Assembly (NCBI RefSeq): GCF_900103005.1
Contig: NZ_FMWL01000022.1
Location: 1-44,978 of the forward strand
Direction: 5' to 3'
Length of the DNA stretch: 44,978 bases
Origin: Acidaminobacter hydrogenoformans DSM 2784
Lineage (GTDB): Bacteria > Bacillota > Clostridia > Peptostreptococcales > Acidaminobacteraceae
Of this stretch, positions 7,534 to 16,464 are shown piece by piece. Positions within the stretch are counted from its first letter, which is position 1, and each line of letters starts with the position of its first letter. The notes under the pieces are model-generated. The model had not been told where the DNA came from, did not search any database, and worked only from the letters and a program-made list of their open reading frames with translations. A program made the position numbers and the translations under genes.

Positions 7534-8595
7534 TTAATAGATCGTGCCCAGCTGACCTTTGACATAGTCGAAATCCATGGCGTGGGATTGACAGGAGTCC
7601 CTGGAGATCACGCCTTGCTTGTAAAGACTCAGAAGTGAGTTGTCCATGGTCTGCATGCCAAACTTGGAGCCGGTCTGGATATTCGTCTGAATCTGGTGGG
7701 TCTTGCCCTCGCGGATCAGGTTGCGGATAGCGTTGGTGGTGGTCATGACCTCAAAGGCCCCTACCCTGCCCTTCATGGCTTTCTTGGAGAGCAGCTGCTG
7801 GGAGATAATGCCTTCTATGACCGCCGCCAGCTGAACCTTGATCTGCTCCTGCTGATAAGGCGGGAAGACGTCAATGATACGGTCCATGGTGTTCGCAGCA
7901 CCTAAGGTATGCAGCGTGGAAAGCACAAGGTGACCGGTCTCAGCGGCGGTGACCGCAATGGAGATGGTCTCAAGGTCACGCATCTCGCCCACCAGGATGA
8001 CATCCGGGTCTTCACGGAGGGCAGCTCTCAGGCCGTTGGCAAAGCTGCCGGTATCCGCGCCCACTTCCCTCTGGTTGACAATACTTTTGTTGTGCTTGTG
8101 AAGGTACTCAATAGGATCCTCCAGCGTCAGGATGTGACAGCTGCGCTCGGAGTTGATCAGATCGATCATGGATGCCAAAGTGGTAGATTTACCGGAGCCC
8201 GTCGGTCCCGTGACCAGGATGAGGCCCCGTTTCTTTTTGGCCAGATCAGAAACTACAGGCGGAAGACCCAGCTCCTCAAGGCTTGGGATCCGGCCGTAAA
8301 CGACGCGGAAGGCGAGGCCATAGCTGCCCCTTTGCCTGTAAGCGTTGACACGGAAGCGGCCCACGTTGGGATAAGAGAAGGAGTAGTCCAGCTCCCCTTT
8401 GTCTTCGAGAATTTCAAATTGATGGCTCTTCATGGTCTCTTTGACCATGTTCAGCGTGTCGTCCGGCATGAGCGGCGTGTCCGTGAGCTTGACGAGCTCT
8501 CCGTCCAGGCGCATGATGGGCGGCTGTCCAACAGTGATATGAAGATCCGAGGCCTTGCTCTTCACGGCCTGGTCCAAATAGGTTAATATGCTCAT
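7534..8595 (-). CDS. pilT: Pilus retraction ATPase PilT
   Basis: Hexameric ATPase that depolymerises pili, powering twitching. 353 residues. The N-terminal PAS-like domain carries 'ASDLHITVGQPPIMRLDGEL'; Walker A GPTGSGKSTT is at about 130-139; Walker B-type DPDVILVGEMRD follows, then 'TAETGHLVLSTLHT'. The AIRNLIREGK motif near the C-terminus is diagnostic of PilT as opposed to PilB. The ATG at 8595 is chosen over a GTG one codon earlier because AGGAGG is 7 bp before it. It is 11 bp downstream of pilB, whose stop codon overlaps this ribosome site. Presence of PilT indicates retractile pili. Confidence 0.95.
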   Translation of the reverse strand: MSILTYLDQAVKSKASDLHITVGQPPIMRLDGELVKLTDTPLMPDDTLNMVKETMKSHQFEILEDKGELDYSFSYPNVGRFRVNAYRQRGSYGLAFRVVYGRIPSLEELGLPPVVSDLAKKKRGLILVTGPTGSGKSTTLASMIDLINSERSCHILTLEDPIEYLHKHNKSIVNQREVGADTGSFANGLRAALREDPDVILVGEMRDLETISIAVTAAETGHLVLSTLHTLGAANTMDRIIDVFPPYQQEQIKVQLAAVIEGIISQQLLSKKAMKGRVGAFEVMTTTNAIRNLIREGKTHQIQTNIQTGSKFGMQTMDNSLLSLYKQGVISRDSCQSHAMDFDYVKGQLGTIY

Positions 8596-8606
8596 CACAC
8601 TACCTC

Positions 8607-10289
8607 CTAGTCGAGAGAATACGTCATTCTGAGTAGTTCGTCCACGGTGGTGACCCCTTCAATAACCAGCTGCTTACAGCTTTCCCTGAGGGTTGTCATG
8701 CCATGCTCCAGTGCTACGGCTTTGATCTGGTCAATAGGTTTATGGGCGTCAATCATAGATTTGATGCTGTCGTACATAGGCAGGATTTCGTGAATCGCGA
8801 TCCGGCCTTTGTAGCCCGTATGGTTACAGACGTTACAGCCTGTCCCTTTATGCAGGACATCCCCGTTTTTCATATCCAGGAGCAGTTTATCCTTTTCCGT
8901 TGGTTCATAGCTGGTCTTGCAGTTGTAGCAGACCCGCTTGACGAGACGCTGGGCCATGATGCCCACCACGGAGCTTGAGACCATGAAAGGTTCAATGCCC
9001 ATGTCCATGAGACGGGAAATCGTGGATACCGAGTCGTTGGTATGGATGGTGCTGAGCACCAAGTGACCGGTAATGGCCGCTCTGACCGCGATCTGGGCTG
9101 TCTCCTGGTCCCGGATCTCACCAATCATGATGATGTCCGGGTCCTGACGGAGGATGGATCTGAGGCCGCTGGCAAAGGTCAGGCCCGCTTTCACGTTGAC
9201 CTGGGACTGGTTGACACCGTTCAGCCGGTATTCCACCGGGTCTTCCACGGTGATGATGTTGTGGTTGATCTGATTGAGCTCATTCAGCGTCGCGTACAGC
9301 GTCGTGGTTTTACCGGAGCCTGTAGGCCCTGTGACCAGAATGATCCCGTGGGGATGCTGAATGATTTTTTCGTATAGCCTGAGGTTCTTTTCAGTGAAGC
9401 CCAGCTCGTTTTTGGTGAGGAGCACACTGCTGCGGTCCAGGAGACGGATAACGACTTTTTCACCGTAGACTGTAGGCATGATGGAAATACGCATATCGAC
9501 TTCTTTACCGTCAATGACCATTTCGACGCGGCCGTCCTGAGGGACCCGCTTTTCCGCAATGTTCATTTTGCCCATGATCTTGATCCGGGTGACAATGGCC
9601 GAGTGGCTGATTTTCTCCGGGCTCATGATCTCTTGAAGCTCCCCGTCCAGACGGAAGCGGATTCTAAGATTCCGCTCCAGAGGCTCAATGTGAATGTCAC
9701 TGGCTTTCATCTTGATGGCCTGCTTGATGACCGAGTTCAGGAGCTTGACCACCGGCGCGTTTTCCACGTTGGCCAGGATCTCGTCATCCATGAACTCTGA
9801 AAAGTCTGAGGCGTAGGTCTCACTGAATTCCTCCAGGGCCTTCTCCGCGCTCTCCTTCTCATAATAGAGCCCTATGGCGTTTATGATCTCGAGCCTTGTG
9901 GAAATGACCGGCTCCACATTCAGGCCAGTGGCCAGTTTGATGTCATCAATGGCGAAGATGTTCAGCGGATCCGCCATGGCCACCGTCAGGACATTGTCCT
10001 TGTACTTGATGGGAATCAGTACGTGGCGGCGGGCAAGCTTCTCTGAAATCATCCGCGGCACTTCCGGAGGGATGTACGTCTTTTCCAGTTCCACATGAGG
10101 GATGCCAAGCTGAAATTCCAGGGCATCCGAGATCTGGCCCTCGTCCACATGCCCAAGCTCTATCAGGACCTCACCAATTTTACGTCCGCTCTTCTTTTGT
10201 ATTTCGAGTGCACTATCGAGCTGCTCCGGTGTAATGAGTCCAACATCGATCAGCAAATCTCCGAGACGCCTGTTTCTGGATTTTTTCAT
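8607..10289 (-). CDS. pilB: Pilus assembly ATPase PilB
   Basis: Cytoplasmic extension motor for pilus polymerisation. 560 residues. The N-terminal GspE/MshEN domain (about 1-150) begins 'RRLGDLLIDVGLITPEQLDSALE', the kind of domain that binds c-di-GMP in some family members. The ATPase core has Walker A GPTGSGKTTT at 321-330 and Walker B DPDIIMIGEIRD at about 383-394. A zinc site is formed by Cys454, Cys457, Cys485 and Cys488. Shine-Dalgarno CGGAGG precedes the ATG. It follows pilO by 65 bp and is close upstream of pilT. Confidence 0.96.
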   Translation of the reverse strand: MKKSRNRRLGDLLIDVGLITPEQLDSALEIQKKSGRKIGEVLIELGHVDEGQISDALEFQLGIPHVELEKTYIPPEVPRMISEKLARRHVLIPIKYKDNVLTVAMADPLNIFAIDDIKLATGLNVEPVISTRLEIINAIGLYYEKESAEKALEEFSETYASDFSEFMDDEILANVENAPVVKLLNSVIKQAIKMKASDIHIEPLERNLRIRFRLDGELQEIMSPEKISHSAIVTRIKIMGKMNIAEKRVPQDGRVEMVIDGKEVDMRISIMPTVYGEKVVIRLLDRSSVLLTKNELGFTEKNLRLYEKIIQHPHGIILVTGPTGSGKTTTLYATLNELNQINHNIITVEDPVEYRLNGVNQSQVNVKAGLTFASGLRSILRQDPDIIMIGEIRDQETAQIAVRAAITGHLVLSTIHTNDSVSTISRLMDMGIEPFMVSSSVVGIMAQRLVKRVCYNCKTSYEPTEKDKLLLDMKNGDVLHKGTGCNVCNHTGYKGRIAIHEILPMYDSIKSMIDAHKPIDQIKAVALEHGMTTLRESCKQLVIEGVTTVDELLRMTYSLD

Positions 10290-10354
10290 CTGAATGCCTC
10301 CGGGTGTGAGATCTCTCTGTAGGGTTCAGTTAATTGCTTATTGCTGTCCGGGCG

Positions 10355-11542
10355 TTACTGCTGCAGCGTGTTCAGGAAATAAACCGCTTCAGCCCGGGTC
10401 ATGAAGGCGTCCTTGTTGTCAAGGCCAGCTGAAACGTGGCCCGTGTCCGCCTGGATTTTTGTCGCTTCCGTCGTCCAACTGAAGTCCGGCTTTTCAAGCA
10501 CCTTCTGCATGACAAGGTCAAATTCCTCGTAGGAGATTGGATTGTTCGGTCTTAAAGTGCCATCCTCATAACCAATGATGTATTCACTGAGGTAGCCCTT
10601 AAAAATCGCTTTAGCCATGACGCTTTCATAGCGGCCAAGCTCCATGTAGTCCGTAAACTCCGTCAGATCCACCGGTTGTGCTGGCGTAGGCCATTCAAAG
10701 AGACCGTCCAGAAGGATGATCACTTCGCCCCGTGTCAGCGGCATGTCCGGATAGAACAGGTTGTTGGCGTCGCCATAGATCAAGCGCTGCCTGCCAAAAT
10801 TGTCAATGGCGCTCTCCGCCCAGTGACCGGTGATATCCGCGAACTTCACATAAACTGGCTGTGCCGCGGTGATGCTGTCGCTCTTCATGATGTAGCGCGT
10901 CCCTATAAACGGCTCACCAGGAAGCGGTGTGAACGGATTGCCCTTGACAAAGGTATCTTTATTGAACCAGACCACCAGGTTGTCCGAAGCCTTGGTCATG
11001 TCAGACAGGTCGTGGAGCTCCATGGAAATCTGGCCGGACAGCGCCGTGGTCTCGCCTTTAGCCATGTTGAGCCCGGATACCATGATCCGGTTGTCAAACT
11101 TCCAGATGGCCTTCAGCAGATTCCACAGGGACGTATACTCCCCTTCATAAGCCACTTGCACCGTCTGCAGCTTCGCCTGTCCCCCCTCGACTTCGAGGTT
11201 CTCCGGCTCCGCAAAGTTCAGGGAAACGTCTTTGATCCCCGGCGTCTTCAGCAGCTCATTGTACAGCAGGATAATCTCTTCCTGCTCTTCCACCAGGCTG
11301 AAGTACTTTTTGCCGATGGTCTGTATTTCCCCATCCAGCGCCGCCCACTCCGTATTGAGCTGTGCCAGCGTCTGGTCTATAGTCTCCAGCTCTGTCTTTT
11401 TGGCCTGCCAGTCATCCCTGACGGCTTCCTTTTCATCCAGCGCTGCCCACTGCGGGGTCACGACATACTTAAAAGTGAAATAGCCTATGACAGCGAAGAC
11501 AAGGACGAGGAGAAGGAGTTTTTCACGGTTAGTTAGACGCAT
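10355..11542 (-). CDS. pilO: PilO-like alignment protein fused to S-layer homology (SLH) repeats
   Basis: Membrane alignment-complex protein of about 395 residues. Residues 1-30 hold a basic N-terminus and one membrane helix; 35-95 are a coiled coil; 100-190 form a PilO-like ferredoxin-fold region ('LLYNELLKTPGIKDVSLNF', 'YEGEYTSLWNLLKAIWKF'). Beyond residue 230 come SLH motifs, which PilO normally lacks: the first at 235-284 ('FADITGHWAESAIDNF' with PDMPLTRGEVIILL), the second at about 297-352 (IIGYEDGTLRPNNPISYEEF), and a shorter third at 361-395 ending MTRAEAVYFLNTL. SLH domains bind pyruvylated secondary cell-wall polymers. The domain would lie outside the membrane, so it could tie the pilus base to the wall. 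ATG 11542 is chosen because AAAGGAG lies 9 bp upstream; a GTG two codons earlier is possible. It overlaps pilN by 14 bp. Confidence 0.88.
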   Translation of the reverse strand: MRLTNREKLLLLVLVFAVIGYFTFKYVVTPQWAALDEKEAVRDDWQAKKTELETIDQTLAQLNTEWAALDGEIQTIGKKYFSLVEEQEEIILLYNELLKTPGIKDVSLNFAEPENLEVEGGQAKLQTVQVAYEGEYTSLWNLLKAIWKFDNRIMVSGLNMAKGETTALSGQISMELHDLSDMTKASDNLVVWFNKDTFVKGNPFTPLPGEPFIGTRYIMKSDSITAAQPVYVKFADITGHWAESAIDNFGRQRLIYGDANNLFYPDMPLTRGEVIILLDGLFEWPTPAQPVDLTEFTDYMELGRYESVMAKAIFKGYLSEYIIGYEDGTLRPNNPISYEEFDLVMQKVLEKPDFSWTTEATKIQADTGHVSAGLDNKDAFMTRAEAVYFLNTLQQ

Positions 11543-12101
11543 CTTCACCGACTCCTTTCACGCTCAACGTCATGGTAAAATCATAGAATCCTGTTTCCGT
11601 GTTGTTGATGCTTCGTACTAAGAGATTCTCAAAGCGCTGGGTGTTCCTCAGGTTGAACTCCAGCTCCGCAATGGCCGGCTTGTTGGTGGCCGAACCGGAA
11701 ATCTGAATTTCCTTACCAGGGTTCAGGGCCATATTCTTGATCTCAAGATCTCTTGGCACCGTGCCCATCAGGCTGAACAGGAACGGCTCGTCCAGCCACT
11801 CCTGGCCCGTGAGGACCGTATCCATGTTCTTGAGGGTCTCCAGTCTCACCTTGCCGTCAATGATCCCCGCCCGCATCATGTCCGCTTCAGCGAGAAGCGG
11901 ATATTTTGGATGGTTCAGCACATCTGCCTGAAGGATATCAATTTCAGAATCCAGCATGAAGCTCTGGACGAGGTTGAACACCGGCAGCGCGGCAACTATA
12001 ATTACCAACAGGGCTATGATTAATGGATAGTTGACATTGCTTGTACTGCTGCTCTTGCGGTTACGATCCACATAGGGTTCAAAAAAGTTATAATCTCTCA
12101 T
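11529..12101 (-). CDS. pilN: Type IV pilus alignment protein PilN
   Basis: Single-pass membrane protein of 190 residues linking PilM in the cytoplasm to PilO outside. The N-terminus 'MRDYNFFEPYV' corresponds to the short PilN segment that docks into PilM (usually INLLP-like; here divergent). One membrane helix lies at about 25-45, then a coiled region and a ferredoxin-like domain ('FLFSLMGTVPRDLEIKNMAL', 'IQISGSATNKPAIAELEFNLRNTQRFENLLV') typical of PilN/GspL-C. It lies 14 bp after pilM and overlaps pilO. Confidence 0.88.
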   Translation of the reverse strand: MRDYNFFEPYVDRNRKSSSTSNVNYPLIIALLVIIVAALPVFNLVQSFMLDSEIDILQADVLNHPKYPLLAEADMMRAGIIDGKVRLETLKNMDTVLTGQEWLDEPFLFSLMGTVPRDLEIKNMALNPGKEIQISGSATNKPAIAELEFNLRNTQRFENLLVRSINNTETGFYDFTMTLSVKGVGEDASN

Positions 12102-12115
12102 GTGCGCCAGCCCCC

Positions 12116-13222
12116 CTAACGTCGGATCATAGCGCCAAGGGCGTTGACAAATGGCGTCATGGTCTTGGCGGTGGAGTTTTGTATAGTGACGTTGGTGATG
12201 CTTTTGATGCGCGTCGTTGGAATGCTGAAAGTATCTTGCAAATACTTGTCCAGTCCTTCCATCTGAGACGCGCCGCCATAGATATAGATCTTGTCAATGG
12301 CATTGCCTGCGCCGCGGCTCGTATGGAACTTGAAGATCCGTTCGATCTCATTGATCCAGGAATCCACCACGTTCTTGACAATGTTGCGGATCCGCATGGT
12401 TTCTTCATCCAGCATCAAGAGATGGGCTTCCTCCTGATTGTAAACCTCGCTGATATCCACCAGTTCGACTTTTTTCTCTTCCGCTTCCCGCTTAGTGTAG
12501 TCCAGGAAGCTGATGAGGCTTGAATCAAGGGCTTCCGAGCCCTGGGCAATCAGACGGTTGAACTTATACTGTCCTTTGTCGAAAATGACGACATTGATGT
12601 GACTGTAGCCAAAGTCAATGACGGCGACAGATTTCGAAGTCGCGTCCGCATCCCCATTGATCAGGAATCCCCCTTGAAGGAGCTTGTCAATGGAATTGGA
12701 CTGAAGGTCCAGAACGTGGGCATTCAGGTCGACGGCGTGAAGCATGTCAAAATAGCTCCTTGCCATTTCCTTAGGCATAGCCGCAGCCAGCAGTCTGGTC
12801 TTCTTGACATCATCCTCCTCAAAAGTCTCAATAATTTTGGACTGGACAATATATTCATTCATTTCAATAGGCATATACTGCTGAACCTCAAATTCCAGCA
12901 TTTTGTTCATCTGATCCTCATTCGTTGAGGGGAGCGTAATCTCACGGGTAATGATTTCACTGTTCTCCACAGAGCAGATGACGTAAGCCGGCTTGATTTT
13001 TTCGCTTTTAATAAATTCCTTGAAATGATTCTTCAGCAGCTCGAAATCTATAATTCTCCCCTTCTCCACACTGCCAAACGGTGTCGGGATTTCAAGTGCC
13101 CTATCTACATTAATGGTGCTTTTGCTGACCTTCCCCAGAACAAATTTGGTCGTATGCTGACCGAAGTCCAGGGATAAAATTTCTTTGCCCTGCAGTTTGA
13201 TTTCTTTAGGCTTCTTCATCAT
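12116..13222 (-). CDS. pilM: Type IV pilus actin-like protein PilM
   Basis: Actin-fold ATP-binding protein that forms the cytoplasmic ring of the alignment complex with PilN and PilO. About 368 residues. It has the phosphate-binding loop 'LSDFGQHTTKFV'-like segment at the N-terminus (LSLDFGQHTTKF), 'VAVIDFGYSHINVVIFDKG' as the second phosphate loop, and 'KIYIYGGASQMEGLDKYL' as the adenosine-site motif. The start at 13222 is chosen because GAGAGGGGGG lies 7 bp before a double ATG; an in-frame codon 57 bp upstream lies inside pilD and lacks a ribosome site. Confidence 0.92.
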   Translation of the reverse strand: MMKKPKEIKLQGKEILSLDFGQHTTKFVLGKVSKSTINVDRALEIPTPFGSVEKGRIIDFELLKNHFKEFIKSEKIKPAYVICSVENSEIITREITLPSTNEDQMNKMLEFEVQQYMPIEMNEYIVQSKIIETFEEDDVKKTRLLAAAMPKEMARSYFDMLHAVDLNAHVLDLQSNSIDKLLQGGFLINGDADATSKSVAVIDFGYSHINVVIFDKGQYKFNRLIAQGSEALDSSLISFLDYTKREAEEKKVELVDISEVYNQEEAHLLMLDEETMRIRNIVKNVVDSWINEIERIFKFHTSRGAGNAIDKIYIYGGASQMEGLDKYLQDTFSIPTTRIKSITNVTIQNSTAKTMTPFVNALGAMIRR

Positions 13223-13235
13223 GACAGCCCCCCTC

Positions 13236-14006
13236 TCATACGGATAAATGCAAATACCAAAGGATGAGTTCGTTGCCAAATAGCGAGGTTAAGTATGCGG
13301 CGAGTGCTATGAAAGGACCAAAGGGAATCGCTTCCTTTCTGCCTTTTATTTTGAATGCCAGAAGCGCTACTGAGATCAGGGCGCCACTGATAAAAGAGAG
13401 CATCATGAGAAGTAAAAGGTGTTTCCAGCCAAACCAGAGTCCCAGGACCGCCATGAGCTTGATGTCCCCGCCCCCCATGCCGCCGTTTGATACCACCGCG
13501 ATCAGGAGAAACAGACCGCCGCCCAGGAGAAAGCCAATACCTCTTGGAACGAGCGCTGAAAAGCCTTCATTTGGGACAATGACGGCAGCGAGATAGACCA
13601 GGCCAAGAAGGCCTAAGATCAATGTCAGTCCGTCTGGGATAATTTGAAGGTCATAATCAATCATGGTCATGACAATCAGGATCAAAGTCATCAGAGCAAA
13701 AAACAGAAATGCCAGATTAAGTCCCAGAAAGTGAAACTGAAGGGTGACAAGCAGCGCTGTCATCAGCTCCACCATAGGATAACGTGCGGAGATCTTCGAG
13801 CCGCAGGTACGACACTTGCCGCCGAGGAAAAGATAGCTGAACAGCGGCACCAGATCATAGGCTTTCAGCTTTGTACCGCAGTTCGTGCAGTGGGAGCCCG
13901 GAAAAACTATGGACATCTCTTTGGGGATCCTGTAAATGCAGACGTTTAAAAAGGACCCAGCCAAAAGACCGTAGGTGAAGACAAGGATGTAAAGCGCGAT
14001 TTCCAC
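13236..14006 (-). CDS. pilD: Prepilin peptidase / N-methyltransferase PilD
   Basis: Aspartyl membrane protease that cleaves prepilin leaders and methylates the new N-terminus. 256 residues with about seven to eight membrane segments. The N-terminal methyltransferase-like region has the two zinc CxxC pairs ('CTNCGTKL' and 'CRTCGSKI'). The catalytic Asp residues are in 'MIDYDLQIIPDGLT' and 'GMGGGDIKLMAVLG' (GGGD motif). The start is set at the GTG at 14006, because AGGAGG lies 6 bp upstream; an ATG 21 bp further up encodes that ribosome site. First gene of the pilus assembly operon. Confidence 0.93.
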   Translation of the reverse strand: MEIALYILVFTYGLLAGSFLNVCIYRIPKEMSIVFPGSHCTNCGTKLKAYDLVPLFSYLFLGGKCRTCGSKISARYPMVELMTALLVTLQFHFLGLNLAFLFFALMTLILIVMTMIDYDLQIIPDGLTLILGLLGLVYLAAVIVPNEGFSALVPRGIGFLLGGGLFLLIAVVSNGGMGGGDIKLMAVLGLWFGWKHLLLLMMLSFISGALISVALLAFKIKGRKEAIPFGPFIALAAYLTSLFGNELILWYLHLSV

Positions 14007-14477
14007 AAAGGACCTCCTAAAGCACATGATGTAAAAACACTCTTATGTTTGCTTATTCCCTTTTTTAGGATTTTTAATAATAGTTTGTGGCATAGATTGT
14101 GTTTTTTTTAATAATTTTTTAAGAACATAATTTGTCGAAAAATGACGTTTTGTCACGAACGATGTCAACTTATGGTTTATATTCGCTTTATATGCCCAAA
14201 TTCCTCTTTAATTAACATAAAATATATATTAAATTTTTTGTGATTTTGAATGGGTTTGTTCGATTTGCGAAGATATAAGGGAAAAAAGGGCAATGCTAAG
14301 TCAATATCCAATTTTAATATTTTCATTATCATTATTGCTAAAGGATTAACGATGTTAAAATGGCTGTAACATAGCTGATCAGCAAACTTTAACTAATTAT
14401 AGAACAATATGAACAAAATACAACCCCTTTAGCCTTAATACTTTGATAATATTATGTAAAATTGTATAAGCAAAAAC
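14007..14477. other. AT-rich promoter region of the pilus operon
   Basis: About 470 bp without a credible gene. It should hold the promoter of the pilD-to-sigma operon. A clear SigA site was not found. TCGACA and TTGACA strings occur on the minus strand (around 14130 and 14165) with poor -10 partners. A SigB-like candidate is listed separately at 14192-14216. Confidence 0.5.
14192..14216 (-). promoter_or_regulatory. Weak SigB-type promoter candidate upstream of pilD
   Basis: On the minus strand GTTAAT, 13-bp spacer, GGGCAT. The -10 differs from GGGTAT at one base and the -35 from GTTTAA at two. It lies about 185 bp before the pilD start. The surrounding sequence is AT-rich, so a chance match to the -35 is quite possible. 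Confidence 0.3.
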
Positions 14478-14510
14478 ATCCCAGCTATAGAAAAATTCTA
14501 TAGCTGGGAT
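14478..14510 (-). terminator. Terminator of the housekeeping operon after udk
   Basis: Perfect 15-bp stem (ATCCCAGCTATAGAA and its complement) around an AAA loop, followed on the minus strand by GTTTTTGC. It lies about 70 bp after the udk stop. Confidence 0.85.
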
Positions 14511-14578
14511 TAGATTCTGCTGAACGTACAATTAAATTAAATGGCGCTTACTGTATCCCTCTTCTATTTTTTGAGGGG

Positions 14579-15208
14579 TTACTGATATTTGTCGGAAATA
14601 ACCTGGCGTACCTTGGAGACCATGATATCAATGGCCACTTTGTTGTAGCCGCCTTCAGGGATGATCAGATCCGCATACTTTTTCATAGGTTCAATAAATT
14701 GGTCATGGGCGGGCTTTACCGTGGTCAGGTATTGCTTTATGACCGCGTCCAGAGTTCTTCCCCGCTCCTCAATATCCCTGACAATGCGGCGGATGATCCG
14801 GACATCCGCATCTGTGTCCACAAAGATCTTAATGTCCATGAGCTCTCTGAGTCGTCTGTCTTCCAGAATCATGATGCCCTCCAGAATGATGATGTCTTTA
14901 GGCTCAATGGGAATAGTCTCCTTGATGCGGTTGTGGATGGAGAAGTCATACTGGGGCTGCTCAATGGCATGGCCGTCCAGCAGCGCCTTCAGATGGTCGA
15001 TTAAAAGCTCATTGTCAAAAGCCAGCGGATGGTCATAGTTGGTCTTGACCCGCTCATCAAAGCTGAGGTTTGACTGGTCTTTGTAATAGGCGTCCTGCTG
15101 GAGTATAGCAATGTTCTTTTCCGGCAGAGATTCAAAGATGGCTCTCGCTACGGTGCTTTTACCGGACCCTGTCCCGCCTGCAATGCCAATCAGAATTGGT
15201 CGACTCAT
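14579..15208 (-). CDS. udk: Uridine kinase
   Basis: Phosphorylates uridine and cytidine to UMP and CMP in pyrimidine salvage. 209 residues, full length. The P-loop '[15 protein letters not shown]' is at the N-terminus, followed by '[27 protein letters not shown]' for nucleoside binding and '[15 protein letters not shown]'. The lid region reads '[24 protein letters not shown]', with the family's conserved arginines. It lies 5 bp after trhP and ends the operon before a strong hairpin. In Bacillus the same neighbours (yrrM-yrrN-yrrO-udk) occur. Confidence 0.96.
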   Translation of the reverse strand: MSRPILIGIAGGTGSGKSTVARAIFESLPEKNIAILQQDAYYKDQSNLSFDERVKTNYDHPLAFDNELLIDHLKALLDGHAIEQPQYDFSIHNRIKETIPIEPKDIIILEGIMILEDRRLRELMDIKIFVDTDADVRIIRRIVRDIEERGRTLDAVIKQYLTTVKPAHDQFIEPMKKYADLIIPEGGYNKVAIDIMVSKVRQVISDKYQ

Positions 15209-15213
15209 GACCT

Positions 15214-16449
15214 TCAGTCCCCTTCCCTTTCACGTCTGAGAATATCCAGTGGCTGTACCGGCTGGTCCATTTTCATTTTCAGGATCATCTGCGCGTGAGG
15301 CGCGCTCTCAATGGGCTCATCCTTGTCGTTCAGCATGATCTCAATCTTTTGGTGGTAATCGCCTTCCGCCTGACGCATGACCTCAATTTCCTCACCGATC
15401 AGCATGCGGTTGCGCTGTTCAATGGTGGCAAGCTTTGTCTCAGGGTCATAGTCCCTGACCACCCCCACAAAGTCATAGCCTCTGACATAACTCGAATTGT
15501 GATAAAGCTGGTCATTCTTATCAGGTTTGTCAAAAAAGAAACCTGTAGTGAACTCCCTGTGACTGGCCTTCTGAATTTCCTTCAGGTCTTCCGGATCGAA
15601 GGTGTAATACTCCGGATCCGCATAGTAGCGGTCAATGGCTCTGCGGTAAACCCGGATAATATTGGCGACATAATAGATGCTCTTCATTCTGCCTTCAATC
15701 TTGAGGCTGACCAGGCCGGACTGGATCAGCTCCGGAATGTAGCCAATCATGCACAGGTCTTTGGAGTTGAAGAAAAAGGTGCCCTGGTCCGTCTCCTCCA
15801 CAGGATAGAACTCGTTTGGACGCTTCTCCTCCACCAGGCGGTACTTCCAGCGGCAGGCCTGAGCGCAGTCTCCCCGGTTGGCGTCACGGTCTGCCATGTA
15901 GTTTGAAAGCAGACATCTTCCTGAGTAGGAAATGCACATGGCACCGTGGATAAAGGACTCAAACTCTAAAGTCTCAGGGGACATTGAAATAGTCTCGGAG
16001 ATTTCCTTAAACGAAAGCTCCCTGGCCAGAATGACTCTGGACACGCCCTGGGCATGCCAGAACTTGGCGCTCATAAAATTGGTATTGTTGGCCTGAGTGC
16101 TCAGGTGAATTTCATAGTTGGGAAGCTTTTCCTTAACCATCATCATAGTGCCCGGGTCAGATAAAATCAGGGCGTCAAACGGAATCTTGCCTATGTCTTC
16201 AATATAGGCATCAAGGGCCTCCAGATCCTCATTGTGAGGAATGATGTTGAGGGTCAGGTAGACCTTTTTGCCCCGCTCGTGGGCATAGGCCACACCCACC
16301 TGCATATCCTCAAAGGAAAAATTCTTCGCGCTGGCCCTGAGACCAAAGGTCTGACCCCCAATATACACCGCGTCCGCGCCGTAGTGGAGGGCAAATTTCA
16401 ATTTTTCAAGGTCTCCCGCAGGTGCGAGGAGCTCGACTTTTTTTTGCAT
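15214..16449 (-). CDS. trhP: Peptidase U32-family tRNA hydroxylation protein TrhP (YrrO type)
   Basis: Member of the U32 family whose TrhP/YrrO branch is needed for prephenate-dependent formation of 5-hydroxyuridine at tRNA position 34. 411 residues, near full length. N-terminus '[27 protein letters not shown]' is the U32 signature. The iron-sulfur Cys cluster is visible in '[30 protein letters not shown]', with a C-terminal '[20 protein letters not shown]' beta domain. Placement between trmR, which methylates the product, and udk supports this role over a protease function. Only one U32 gene is present here, while Bacillus has two side by side. Confidence 0.9.
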   Translation of the reverse strand: MQKKVELLAPAGDLEKLKFALHYGADAVYIGGQTFGLRASAKNFSFEDMQVGVAYAHERGKKVYLTLNIIPHNEDLEALDAYIEDIGKIPFDALILSDPGTMMMVKEKLPNYEIHLSTQANNTNFMSAKFWHAQGVSRVILARELSFKEISETISMSPETLEFESFIHGAMCISYSGRCLLSNYMADRDANRGDCAQACRWKYRLVEEKRPNEFYPVEETDQGTFFFNSKDLCMIGYIPELIQSGLVSLKIEGRMKSIYYVANIIRVYRRAIDRYYADPEYYTFDPEDLKEIQKASHREFTTGFFFDKPDKNDQLYHNSSYVRGYDFVGVVRDYDPETKLATIEQRNRMLIGEEIEVMRQAEGDYHQKIEIMLNDKDEPIESAPHAQMILKMKMDQPVQPLDILRREREGD

Positions 16450-16464
16450 GGGGATTTTCCTTCC

